Assembly (NCBI RefSeq): GCF_022844385.1
Contig: NZ_JALHLX010000002.1
Location: 23,183-87,182 of the forward strand
DNA: 64,000 nucleotides
Direction of reading: 5' to 3'
Source: Hydrogenophaga sp.
Lineage (GTDB): Bacteria > Pseudomonadota > Gammaproteobacteria > Burkholderiales > Burkholderiaceae_C
Part shown: positions 17,647-25,977 of the stretch, in pieces
How positions within the stretch are numbered: the first letter of the stretch is position 1
Layout of the letters: every line of letters starts with the position of its first letter
The notes under the pieces: generated by a model
The model's database searches: none
What the model saw: the letters and a program-made list of their open reading frames with translations, nothing else
Told to the model about the DNA's origin: nothing
Program-made: the position numbers and the translations under genes

Positions 17647-20217
17647 ATGCGCGCGCTGCTCTCAACCTTCTCCTTGCAAGAGTTGCGCCACCACCCGTGG
17701 CGCAACGCTTCGGCCGTGGTGGCCGTCATGCTGGGCGTGGCGCTGGCGTTTGCGGTGCATCTCATCAACGCGTCGGCACTCGCCGAATTCTCCAGCGCGG
17801 TCAGCTCGGTCAATGGCCAGCCCGATGTGGAGCTGCGCGCCCGGCAGGGTCTGCTGCCCGACACCCTGCTCGACCGCGTGGCCGCCCACCCTGACGTGGC
17901 ACTGGCCAGCCCCGTGCTGGATCTGCCCACCCAGGCGGTGCTGCCCGGTGGTGAGCGCGTGGCGGTGAAGCTGTTGGGTGTGGACGCGCTGGTGGTGGCC
18001 GGCTTGTCACCCGCACTGATGCCGGTGCCCGCGGCTGCGCCCGACAACACCGCAGCGCGGCGCTTCGACCTGTTTGCACCCGACGCGGTGTTTCTCAACG
18101 CAGCCGCGTCCCAAGCGCTGGGCAACAGCACCACGCTGCAGCTGCAAAGCGGTCTGACGCTGCGAACGGTGCGCGTGGCTGGCCGGGTGAATGCACCGGG
18201 GGCGCCGCTGCTGGTGATGGACGTGGCCGCTGCGCAAGACCTCATGAACCGTGCAGGCCAACTGAGCCGGCTCGACCTGCGACTGGCGCCCGGCGCGCGG
18301 CTCGATACGGTACTGGCCTCGCTCGACCTGCCGGCGCAAGTCATCGCGCAGCGACCCGAACAGTCGGGCGAACGGGTGAGCAACCTTTCTCGCGCCTACC
18401 GGGTGAACCTCACCGTGCTTGCGCTCGTGGCGCTGTTCACCGGTGCCTTCCTTGTTTTTTCGGTGCTCTCGCTCTCGGTGGCCCGGCGCCAGCCACAGTT
18501 CGCGCTGCTCGGTGTGCTCGGTCTCTCGGGCAACGAGCGCCTGCGCCTGGTGCTGGCCGAATCGGCTTTGCTCGGTCTGCTCGGCAGCCTGCTGGGCATC
18601 GCGCTGGGCACGGCGCTGGCGGCACTCGCGCTCAAGCTGCTGGGCGGTGATCTCGGAGGCGGCTACTTTTCGGGTGTGGCACCGCCCCTGCAATGGAGCG
18701 CCTGGGCTGCGCTGGTGTACGGGCTGCTGGGTGTGGCAGCCTCGGTGGTGGGTGGCTGGTGGCCCGCACGCGCCACGGCCCGCATGGCGCCGGCCCTGGC
18801 TTTGAAGGGACTGGGCGCACCCGCTCCCGCCGGTGCGCGCCGCCACACGCTGGCTCTGGCGCTGGTGGCACTTGCTGCAGCCCTGGCCTGGGCACCGCCC
18901 GTGGCCGGCATTCCACTCGCGGCCTACCTGTCGGTGGGCCTGCTGCTGGTGGGCGGCATCGCGGCACTGCCGCTGGCGGTGGGCTGGCTGCTGGACCGCA
19001 TTGCGCCCCACATCACACGGCATGCGCTGCCGGTGCTCGCGGTGGAGCGCGCGCGCCGCCTGCGCGAAACAGCCGCCGTGGCCACCAGCGGTGTGGTCGC
19101 CAGTCTGGCGCTGTCGGTGGCGCTCACGGTGATGGTGGCGAGCTTTCGGGACTCGGTCACGCAGTGGCTCGACGCCGTGCTGCCCGCGCAGCTGTACGTG
19201 CGCAGCACTGGGGGCAGCGGCAACGACACGGCCCACCTGCCGCCCGATTTCGTGGTGGCGGTCGCGCGCGTGGAGGGTGTCGGGCGCGTGGACACCCTGC
19301 GCGCCACACCGGTGCAGTTCGACCCGGTGCGCCCGGCCGTGGTGCTGCTCACACGCCCGCTCGACATGGTGCCGGGCTCGGCGCTGAGCCTGCCGCTGGT
19401 GGGCAACCCGCTGCCGGCCCCGGCTGCGGCCGAAGGCGAGAGCGTGATTGCTGTGTATGTGAGCGAAGCCATGGTGGACTTGTATGGCGCCGAACCCGGC
19501 GGCTGGCTGCCGAGCCTCGCGCAAGCCTTTGCCGAACCGAACGTGCGCAGCGTTCGTTTTTTTGTGGCGGGCGTTTGGCGCGACTACGCCCGCCAGCACG
19601 GCAGCGTGGCCATGGACCGCGCCGACTTTGTGCGCCTCACGGGCGATGCGCGCGTGAACGACCTGGCGCTGCACCTGCAGGAGGGTTCCGACGAAGAGGC
19701 GGTGCGTGAACGCATCCGCGCTCTGGCCGAAGAGCGAGGTGCACGTGACCTGATCGAGTTCGCGTCATCCGGCCAGATCCGCGCGGTCTCGCTGCGCATC
19801 TTCGACCGCAGCTTCGCTGTCACCGTGTGGCTGCAGGCCGTGGCCATCGGCATCGGGCTGTTTGGCGTGGCGGCGAGTTTCAGCGCGCAGGTGCTGGCGC
19901 GCAAACGCGAGTTCGGCCTGCTCGCACACCTGGGCCTCACGCGGCAGCAGATCCTGGGCGTGGTGGCGCTCGAAGGCCTGGCCTGGACGCTGCTCGGCGC
20001 CATCGCCGGTCTGGCGCTTGGTCTGGCGGTGAGCCTGGTGCTGGTGCACGTGGTCAACCCGCAAAGCTTTCACTGGACCATGGACCTGGTGCTGCCCTGG
20101 GCGCGGTTGCTGGCGCTGTGTGCGGCGGTGGTGGTGGCCGGCACGCTCACCGCGTGGCTGGCCGGGCAGGCCGCGGCGAGCCGCGACGCGGTACGCGCTG
20201 TGAAGGAGGACTGGTGA
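17647..20217 (+). CDS. FtsX-like ABC transporter permease (two-repeat, about 10 TM)
   Basis: The 856-residue membrane protein has an N-terminal TM, a large periplasmic domain, and FtsX-domain TM bundles at about 245-400 and 730-850, with further TMs between. This is the YbbP/LolC-E/MacB-like MFS-free architecture in which two FtsX modules are fused. It has no ATP-binding domain and needs a separate ATPase, which is not encoded next to it. It is followed with TGA/ATG 3 bp apart by an AttH-like gene, a known partner of such permeases. The likely role is extraction or export of a lipid or lipoprotein-like substrate across the envelope. Confidence 0.85.
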   Translation: MRALLSTFSLQELRHHPWRNASAVVAVMLGVALAFAVHLINASALAEFSSAVSSVNGQPDVELRARQGLLPDTLLDRVAAHPDVALASPVLDLPTQAVLPGGERVAVKLLGVDALVVAGLSPALMPVPAAAPDNTAARRFDLFAPDAVFLNAAASQALGNSTTLQLQSGLTLRTVRVAGRVNAPGAPLLVMDVAAAQDLMNRAGQLSRLDLRLAPGARLDTVLASLDLPAQVIAQRPEQSGERVSNLSRAYRVNLTVLALVALFTGAFLVFSVLSLSVARRQPQFALLGVLGLSGNERLRLVLAESALLGLLGSLLGIALGTALAALALKLLGGDLGGGYFSGVAPPLQWSAWAALVYGLLGVAASVVGGWWPARATARMAPALALKGLGAPAPAGARRHTLALALVALAAALAWAPPVAGIPLAAYLSVGLLLVGGIAALPLAVGWLLDRIAPHITRHALPVLAVERARRLRETAAVATSGVVASLALSVALTVMVASFRDSVTQWLDAVLPAQLYVRSTGGSGNDTAHLPPDFVVAVARVEGVGRVDTLRATPVQFDPVRPAVVLLTRPLDMVPGSALSLPLVGNPLPAPAAAEGESVIAVYVSEAMVDLYGAEPGGWLPSLAQAFAEPNVRSVRFFVAGVWRDYARQHGSVAMDRADFVRLTGDARVNDLALHLQEGSDEEAVRERIRALAEERGARDLIEFASSGQIRAVSLRIFDRSFAVTVWLQAVAIGIGLFGVAASFSAQVLARKREFGLLAHLGLTRQQILGVVALEGLAWTLLGAIAGLALGLAVSLVLVHVVNPQSFHWTMDLVLPWARLLALCAAVVVAGTLTAWLAGQAAASRDAVRAVKEDW

Positions 20218-20219
20218 AC

Positions 20220-21389
20220 ATGACCACAAGCACACAACCAACCGTTCGGGCTGAGCCTGTCGAAGCCCATACCAGCCGCCGCCAGCTGTTGATCGCATCG
20301 GCGGGCGCCCTCGCCTTTCCCGGCCTCCACGCACAAGCCCCGCACCGCCCCGGCGACGCGCTCCAACCCCGTCCCCTCGTGTTCCCGCGCGACCACGGCA
20401 CCCACAACGACACCCGCACCGAGTGGTGGTACCTCACAGGCCACGCGAAAGACCAGAAGGGCCGGGAGTTCGGCTTCCAGGTCACCTTCTTCCGCAGCCG
20501 CGTCGATGGCACACAGGCCCTGCAAAGCCGACTGGCCGCAAAACACCTGCTGTTCGCGCACGCCGCCATCACCGATGTGAACAGCGGCAAACTTCTGCAC
20601 GACCAGCGCATGGCGCGCTGGAACGGCGAGCTGCCGATGCAAACCGAACGCGGCGTGTTCGCCAGCGAAGCCGACACGCGCGTGGTGCTGCGCGACTGGC
20701 ACATCGAGCGCGCAGCGGATGGTCACTACAAGACACGCATCGGCGGTGACACGCTGAGCATCGATCTCACTGCGCAACCGCAACAGGCCTGGCTGCTGCA
20801 GGGTGACAAGGGCTTTTCGCGCAAAGGCCCCGACGCCTCACAAGCAAGCTTCTACGTATCGCATCCCCACCTCGCAGTACAGGGCACGCTGGGCATCGGC
20901 CAACAGCGCTTCGAAGTGACCGGCACCGCCTGGCTCGACCACGAGTGGAGCGAGGCGCTGCTGCATCCCGAGGCGGTGGGCTGGGACTGGATCGGCATGA
21001 ACCTGTTTGACGGCCACAGCCTGACCGCGTTTCAGCTGCGCCGTGCCGACGGCAGCAAGGTCTGGGCGGGGGGATCGTTTCGGGCCGGTGTCAGTGCGCA
21101 AAGCCCCACCGACATCGTCCCCTTTCGCCCCGGCGAGGTTGACTTCAAACCGCAACGCCACTGGACCAGTCCACTCACCCGGGCGAAGTACCCGGTGCAA
21201 TGGTTGATCAGCACGCCGGCCGATGTCTACACGGTCAAGGCCGTGATCGACCCGCAGGAACTCGATGGCCGCCAGGGCACCGGCACGGTGTATTGGGAAG
21301 GTCTGTCCGACCTGTTCGGGAGCAACGGCCAGCGCGTGGGCCGTGGCTACCTGGAGATGACGGGGTACGCGCAGCGGCTGGTGTTGTGA
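20220..21389 (+). CDS. AttH/CrtC-like lipocalin-domain protein (carotenoid 1,2-hydratase family)
   Basis: The 389-residue protein starts with a leader containing TSRRQLLIASAGALAFPGLHA, a Tat-like signal. The mature protein has FPRDHGTHNDTRTEWWYLTG, GFQVTFFRS and WLDHEWSE, all typical of the AttH/CrtC double-lipocalin fold. It should act in the periplasm together with the upstream permease. Residues 9-16 (VRAEPVEA) are encoded by a copy of a common bacterial repeat, lengthening the part before the twin arginines. AAGGAGGA at 20203-20210 fits the ATG at 20220; a GTG at 20214 is an alternative. Confidence 0.85.
   Translation: MTTSTQPTVRAEPVEAHTSRRQLLIASAGALAFPGLHAQAPHRPGDALQPRPLVFPRDHGTHNDTRTEWWYLTGHAKDQKGREFGFQVTFFRSRVDGTQALQSRLAAKHLLFAHAAITDVNSGKLLHDQRMARWNGELPMQTERGVFASEADTRVVLRDWHIERAADGHYKTRIGGDTLSIDLTAQPQQAWLLQGDKGFSRKGPDASQASFYVSHPHLAVQGTLGIGQQRFEVTGTAWLDHEWSEALLHPEAVGWDWIGMNLFDGHSLTAFQLRRADGSKVWAGGSFRAGVSAQSPTDIVPFRPGEVDFKPQRHWTSPLTRAKYPVQWLISTPADVYTVKAVIDPQELDGRQGTGTVYWEGLSDLFGSNGQRVGRGYLEMTGYAQRLVL
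20244..20267 (+). repeat. REP-like dispersed element inside the attH-like leader
   Basis: The 24 bases run GTTCGGGCTGAGCCTGTCGA and then AGCC. This sequence is a frequent short repeat in many GC-rich proteobacteria and is recognised by the peptide RQAQPER on its other strand. Here it is in frame and encodes VRAEPVEA. Confidence 0.75.
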
Positions 21390-21408
21390 GGCGCCGCTGC
21401 GCAGCAGA

Positions 21409-21681
21409 TCAGCGTTGCGGGACGACGATCACGGTGCCGCCGCTCGAAGGCAACGAAGTGCTGCCGGTGGCACCCGTGGCGCCGGTGTAGCCGGTGCTGC
21501 CCGTGGCGCCCGTGCTGCCCGTCGCACCTGCGCCGCCAGTGGCTCCGGTGGCACCCGTGTCACCGGTGTAGCCCGTGGCACCGGTGGCTCCGGTGGGGCC
21601 TGCGGGGCCCATGGGTGCCGAAATGCAACCGGCGAGCGCGAGCGACAGGGCGCCGGCCAACAGCAGTTTTGAATGGTTCAT
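21409..21681 (-). CDS. Small collagen-like repeat lipoprotein
   Basis: The 90-residue protein has a lipoprotein signal with lipobox LAGC (Cys19). From Gly25 to residue 75 it consists of 17 uninterrupted Gly-X-Y triplets, mostly GAT, GST, GYT and GDT, with proline only in the first two. A short non-repetitive tail [15 protein letters not shown] follows. Such Gly-X-Thr repeats can form a collagen-like triple helix. The protein would be lipid-anchored, so it could be a trimeric spacer or stalk. No neighbour suggests a pathway. The repeat number is likely to vary between strains. Confidence 0.8.
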   Translation of the reverse strand: MNHSKLLLAGALSLALAGCISAPMGPAGPTGATGATGYTGDTGATGATGGAGATGSTGATGSTGYTGATGATGSTSLPSSGGTVIVVPQR

Positions 21682-21782
21682 GGTGATTCCTTTGTGTCAT
21701 CCACCGAAGGGTGGTGTGAAGGCAGCTTAGGCAGGCCATTCACCTGCGTCGGTGCGTTGACCGACATAGACCAACGGCGCGT

Positions 21783-22856
21783 TCAGGGGCGCGCGGGCTC
21801 GGTCTTCCACTCGCGGAAAAAACGGATGCGCTCGTCGTGGTCGGGGTGGCTGGAGATGGCGATCGGCAGCGCGGCGCTGTCATCGCCGTCATCGCCGTCA
21901 TCGTCCTGGTCGGCCTGTTCCTGTTGTCGGATGCGCTCGAAGAACGCCACCATGACCGATGGGGACACACCGCTTCGATCGAGCAGCTGCGCAGCGAAGG
22001 CATCGGCCAAGCGCTCGGCATCGCGCGAATAGGCCTGCGTGGCCAGGGTGGCGGGCACGGTGGCCAGGAAGCCGCTGGCGTCGCCCAGCACCACGCCCAC
22101 CAGCGCACTGATCAGGCTGGCGCGCACCATCAAATCCAGGCCGTGGCGGTGGTGCACATGACCGAGCTCGTGCGCCAGCACACCAACAATGGCATCGGGC
22201 TGGTCGGCCAGCAGCTTCACCAGGTCGTCGGTGATCACGATGTACCCGCCGGGCAAGGCGAACGCGTTCGCGCCCAAGGCTTTGGACTGGTGGAACGAAA
22301 GCTGCCAGACCGGCGCGTCGCCCTGGGGATGGGCGCGCTGCACGGCCGAGGCGAAACGCTCGCGCAAGGCTTGCTGTTGCTGCGCGGGCAGCATGCTCGG
22401 CTGCAGAAACAAGCGGTCCAGTTGCTGCATGCCTTGTTCACCCAGGCGCGCCTCCAGCGAGTGCGGCACCTGCTGCGCCAGCGCCCGACTCAGCCACGGC
22501 ACACCCCAGACCCACGCGGCACCGAGAAACACCACGCTGGCCCCCATGGCCACCAGCGTGGCGCGCCAGCTCTGCATCCAGCCCACCACCGCGGCCTCGC
22601 GCGGGCCACTGGCCTGCCGCCAAGCGTCCCACGCCCCTGCATCGGCGTGCTGGATCAGGCTGCCGTCGGGCAGCTCGGTCTGGCGCTGACCGTGCGAGCG
22701 GCGTTCGGCCCAGCGCACCTGGCGCACCGGGTAGCGGCGCTCGCCGCTCACCAGCGTGAGCACAAGCTCGTTGCCTTCGATGCAGAGCTCGCAGACCTGC
22801 GCACGCGGGCTCTGACCGTCGAACCAGGTGCTGAGCAGGCGCGGCGCTGTGCTCAT
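21783..22856 (-). CDS. M48-family metallopeptidase, membrane-anchored
   Basis: The 357-residue protein has the zinc motif HELGH at 229-233 (LAHELGHVHHRHG) and the downstream EADRLAD-like ERLADAFA helix that carries the third ligand. A TM segment lies near 100-120 (VAMGASVVFLGAAWVWGV), so the protease domain probably faces the periplasm. M48 enzymes of this kind (BepA/LoiP-like) act in outer-membrane protein quality control. An Asp-rich loop (DDDGDDGDD) is encoded by a 9-bp tandem repeat. Its start overlaps the stop of the yjgN-like gene by one base, so the two are coupled. Confidence 0.87.
   Translation of the reverse strand: MSTAPRLLSTWFDGQSPRAQVCELCIEGNELVLTLVSGERRYPVRQVRWAERRSHGQRQTELPDGSLIQHADAGAWDAWRQASGPREAAVVGWMQSWRATLVAMGASVVFLGAAWVWGVPWLSRALAQQVPHSLEARLGEQGMQQLDRLFLQPSMLPAQQQQALRERFASAVQRAHPQGDAPVWQLSFHQSKALGANAFALPGGYIVITDDLVKLLADQPDAIVGVLAHELGHVHHRHGLDLMVRASLISALVGVVLGDASGFLATVPATLATQAYSRDAERLADAFAAQLLDRSGVSPSVMVAFFERIRQQEQADQDDDGDDGDDSAALPIAISSHPDHDERIRFFREWKTEPARP
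21879..21905 (-). repeat. Nine-base tandem repeat in the M48 gene
   Basis: GTCATCGCC occurs twice, followed by GTCATCGTC, in register with the reading frame. On the coding strand it yields the acidic DDGDDGDD loop. Slippage here would add or remove three residues without a frameshift. Confidence 0.7.
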
Positions 22857-24046
22857 CACAAGCCCATGTCGATGCCGAAGAAGTCGCCCGCCGCGTCGCC
22901 CAGAATGCCTTTGTCGCCGCCCTGCGCCTTGGCAAGCCAGGCGTTCACGTCGCCCTGCACCGAAACGCCCATGGCCTCCAGCCGCAGGCGTGCGGTGTTG
23001 ACCTTGGCAAACGGCCAGTACAGACCCAGCGTGAGTGCAATGAGCAGCCAGTTCTTCGCTGTCAGCAGCATCAGGGGAACAAACCTCAGTTGGCTGTCGA
23101 AACGGATGCGTCGGCTGCGGGTCTGCCCCCACAGCAGGTTCTGCAGGCGCGATGTGGTGTAAGGCATGAGCACCAGCGGGAACACCAGGTAAGCCAGGGC
23201 CAGCAGAAAGGGCAACATGATCACGGCCGCACCCGAGGAAGCACCCATGACCGCCGCCACGATAACGCCCACCCCGGCGAGCAAGGCCGAACACAGCAAG
23301 GACACGCCCATCACGCGGAACGAAAACCCATAGAAAGCCCCCAGGCCGGCGTCCAGCCGCGTGCGCTGTTGCGCGAACACGTAGCCGCCGTGCTGGTAGC
23401 GCTTGATGCGCGCCAGCAGCCAGGGCGACAGCGCGGCCATGGCCAGCACCATCAGGCCGGTGGCCGCAGCAAACACGGCGCCGGCTGCGCCTTCGTCCGC
23501 GCCCTGCGTGGCCGATGCCGCAAAACCGATCACGAATCCGACCAGCACCACCGGGATGAAGAACGGCAGCATGCACAGGTAAGCACCCTTGAGGTCGCCT
23601 TCGAAAGACATGCGCACGCCACGCCAGCTGGTGTTGCGCAGGCGGAACTGCAGCGATGCGCGCCACAGCGCGGGCCACAGCACCGCGAGCAGGAGCAAGG
23701 GCAGCCATGCAAAGGCTGGCGCAAAGTTCGACACGGCCCAGTACGACACACCGAACAGCAGCATGAGCAGGTAGCCGCGGAACATCTTCCAGGGGTCGCC
23801 GTGAAACCCCAGCGGGTCGCGGCCCACCAGCGTGTTGTTCTGGAAATAAGCGAGTCGACGCGCGCGGGCAAACGGCCAATACAGCGTGAGGGTGACCAGG
23901 GTCAACAGCAGGTTGACGATCCAGATGCGGAAATACTCGCTGCCCGAGCCGGTGAAGCGGATGTCGAGCGGGTGGGCCGGTTCGCTGCTGGGCAATCGGC
24001 TGTCGGGCAGGACCTCGGTTGCTTCAAACTCGCTGTGTTGTGCCAT
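22856..24046 (-). CDS. YjgN family (DUF898) inner-membrane protein
   Basis: The 396-residue protein is very hydrophobic with about eight TM segments. It shows the YjgN repeat twice: LTLYWPFARARRLAYFQNN near residue 55 and LGLYWPFAKVNTARLRLE near 350, each following RFTGSGSEYF or similar. Function is unknown; in many proteobacteria yjgN is paired with an M48 peptidase gene, as here. The ATG at 24046 has GGAGGGA directly upstream, which decides against the longer frame to 24232. The TGATG overlap with the peptidase gene shows a two-gene operon. Confidence 0.85.
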   Translation of the reverse strand: MAQHSEFEATEVLPDSRLPSSEPAHPLDIRFTGSGSEYFRIWIVNLLLTLVTLTLYWPFARARRLAYFQNNTLVGRDPLGFHGDPWKMFRGYLLMLLFGVSYWAVSNFAPAFAWLPLLLLAVLWPALWRASLQFRLRNTSWRGVRMSFEGDLKGAYLCMLPFFIPVVLVGFVIGFAASATQGADEGAAGAVFAAATGLMVLAMAALSPWLLARIKRYQHGGYVFAQQRTRLDAGLGAFYGFSFRVMGVSLLCSALLAGVGVIVAAVMGASSGAAVIMLPFLLALAYLVFPLVLMPYTTSRLQNLLWGQTRSRRIRFDSQLRFVPLMLLTAKNWLLIALTLGLYWPFAKVNTARLRLEAMGVSVQGDVNAWLAKAQGGDKGILGDAAGDFFGIDMGL

Positions 24047-24185
24047 CCCATCCCTCCTGGTGGTTGAAAATTTGGCCGCGATCCTAGCATCAAAAATTCG
24101 TACCAATGACCTACCCCCGGCAGATGTACCCCATGCCGCTGGCCGCACAAAACCGGTGTCCACAAAACCCGGCACACTCACCCGC

Positions 24186-25973
24186 ATGAGTTCCCCCTCC
24201 CCCTCCGACCGCCCCAAAGCCACCACCCCCACCTCACTCAGCGGCCTGCTGCCGTTTCTGCGGCCCTACCGCCTGCAGATCGGTCTGGCCATCCTGTTCC
24301 TGGTGCTGGCCGCTGCGGCCACGCTGGCGTTTCCGCTGGCCTTGCGCTTTCTCATCGACAGTGGCCTCGCACCAGCCGGGCGAGGCGAGCAGGCGCTGGC
24401 GCTGCGCGGCCACTTCGCAGCCTTGTTCGGCGTGGCCGTGGCGCTCGGCTTCTTCTCGGCCATGCGTTTTTACCTGGTGAGCTGGCTGGGTGAACGCGTC
24501 ACCGCCGATTTGCGCAACGCGGTCTACAGCCATGTGCTGCGGCAAAGCCCGCAGTTCTTCGAGACCACACAAACCGGCGAAGTGCTCTCGCGCCTGACCA
24601 CCGACACCACGCTGGTGCAGACGGTGGTGGGCTCCTCGCTCTCCATGGGCCTGCGCAACGCGGTCATGGGCATCGGCGCATTGATCATGCTGGTGTGGAC
24701 CAATCCCTATGTGATGCTGCAGGTGCTGCTGATCATCGTGCTGGTGGTGCTGCCGAGCATGTGGTTTGGCAAACGCGTGCGCAAGCTCTCGCGCGCCAGC
24801 CAGGACCGCGTGGCCGACTCCAGCGCGATCGCCGCCGAGGTGCTGAACGCAATTCCAGTGGTGCAGAGCTACACGGCTGAGGACCGCGAGGCAGCTCGCT
24901 TCAACGAGTCGACCCAGTTCGCCTTCGACACCGCGATCAAGCGCACGCGAGCCCGCTCGGTGCTGGTGGCCTTCATCATCATCACCACCGCCGGCCTGTT
25001 GCTGTGGGGCCTGTACCAGGGCACGCAGGCGGTGCTGGCAGGCACCATCACGCCCGGTCACCTGGGGCAGACCGTGCTTTACATCATCATCCTGGCCGGT
25101 GCGGTGGCCGTGCTGGGTGAAGTCTATGGCGACCTGCTGCGCGCCGCGGGCGCCAGCGAGCGCCTGATGGAGCTGCTGGCCAGCGCCTCGCCGGTGCAGT
25201 CACCCGCACAACCGTTGAAAGCGGCCACGCCGCAAGGCGGCAGCGCGCTGGTGTTCGACGACATCACCTTCCATTACCCCTCGCGCCCGGCGCAGGCCGC
25301 GTTGGCGGGTTTCAATCTGGCGGTGCAACCCGGGCAGACGGTGGCGCTGGTGGGGCCCAGTGGCGCCGGCAAAACCACTGTGTTTGGTCTGCTGCTGCGC
25401 TACTACGACCCCGCCCTGGGCACGATCCGGCTGGACGGAGTGCCCATCCACCAGATGAGCCTGCACGAGCTGCGCAACCGCGTGGGCATCGTGCCGCAGG
25501 ACCCGGTGATCTTCTCCAGCAGCGCGATGGAAAACATCCGCTACGGCAAGCCCGGCGCGAGCGACGCCGAGGTCCGCGCCGCCGCCGCAGCGGCCTTTGC
25601 CGACGAGTTCATCGACCAGTTGCCCGAGGGCTACGACACCTTCCTGGGCGAACGCGGTGTGCGCCTCTCGGGCGGCCAGCGCCAGCGCATTGCCATTGCA
25701 CGCGCCATGCTCAAGAACCCACCGCTGCTGCTGCTGGACGAAGCCACCAGCGCGCTGGATGCACAGAGCGAGCGCATGGTGCAGGCCGCGCTGGAATCGG
25801 CCATGAAGGACCGCACCACGCTGGTGATTGCGCACCGCCTGGCCACCGTGCAGCAAGCCGACCTGATCGTGGTGCTGGACCACGGCCGGCTGGTGGAACA
25901 GGGCACGCACACCGAGCTGGTGGCGCAAGGCGGCGTGTACGCCGGCCTCGCCGCTCTGCAATTTCAAGTCTGA
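24186..25973 (+). CDS. MsbA-like ABC exporter (fused permease and ATPase)
   Basis: The 595-residue protein has six TM segments (about 20-330) and a C-terminal nucleotide-binding domain. The ABC motifs are Walker A GPSGAGKT (390-397), signature LSGGQRQR and Walker B LLLLDEATSALD, so it is a complete half-transporter working as a homodimer. It resembles the MsbA-related bacterial exporter subgroup rather than MsbA itself, so the substrate (lipid, drug or peptide) is open. The start is ATG 24186. The gene ends 4 bp from the stop of the convergent glutamate dehydrogenase gene. Confidence 0.85.
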   Translation: MSSPSPSDRPKATTPTSLSGLLPFLRPYRLQIGLAILFLVLAAAATLAFPLALRFLIDSGLAPAGRGEQALALRGHFAALFGVAVALGFFSAMRFYLVSWLGERVTADLRNAVYSHVLRQSPQFFETTQTGEVLSRLTTDTTLVQTVVGSSLSMGLRNAVMGIGALIMLVWTNPYVMLQVLLIIVLVVLPSMWFGKRVRKLSRASQDRVADSSAIAAEVLNAIPVVQSYTAEDREAARFNESTQFAFDTAIKRTRARSVLVAFIIITTAGLLLWGLYQGTQAVLAGTITPGHLGQTVLYIIILAGAVAVLGEVYGDLLRAAGASERLMELLASASPVQSPAQPLKAATPQGGSALVFDDITFHYPSRPAQAALAGFNLAVQPGQTVALVGPSGAGKTTVFGLLLRYYDPALGTIRLDGVPIHQMSLHELRNRVGIVPQDPVIFSSSAMENIRYGKPGASDAEVRAAAAAAFADEFIDQLPEGYDTFLGERGVRLSGGQRQRIAIARAMLKNPPLLLLDEATSALDAQSERMVQAALESAMKDRTTLVIAHRLATVQQADLIVVLDHGRLVEQGTHTELVAQGGVYAGLAALQFQV

Positions 25974-25977
25974 TCAG

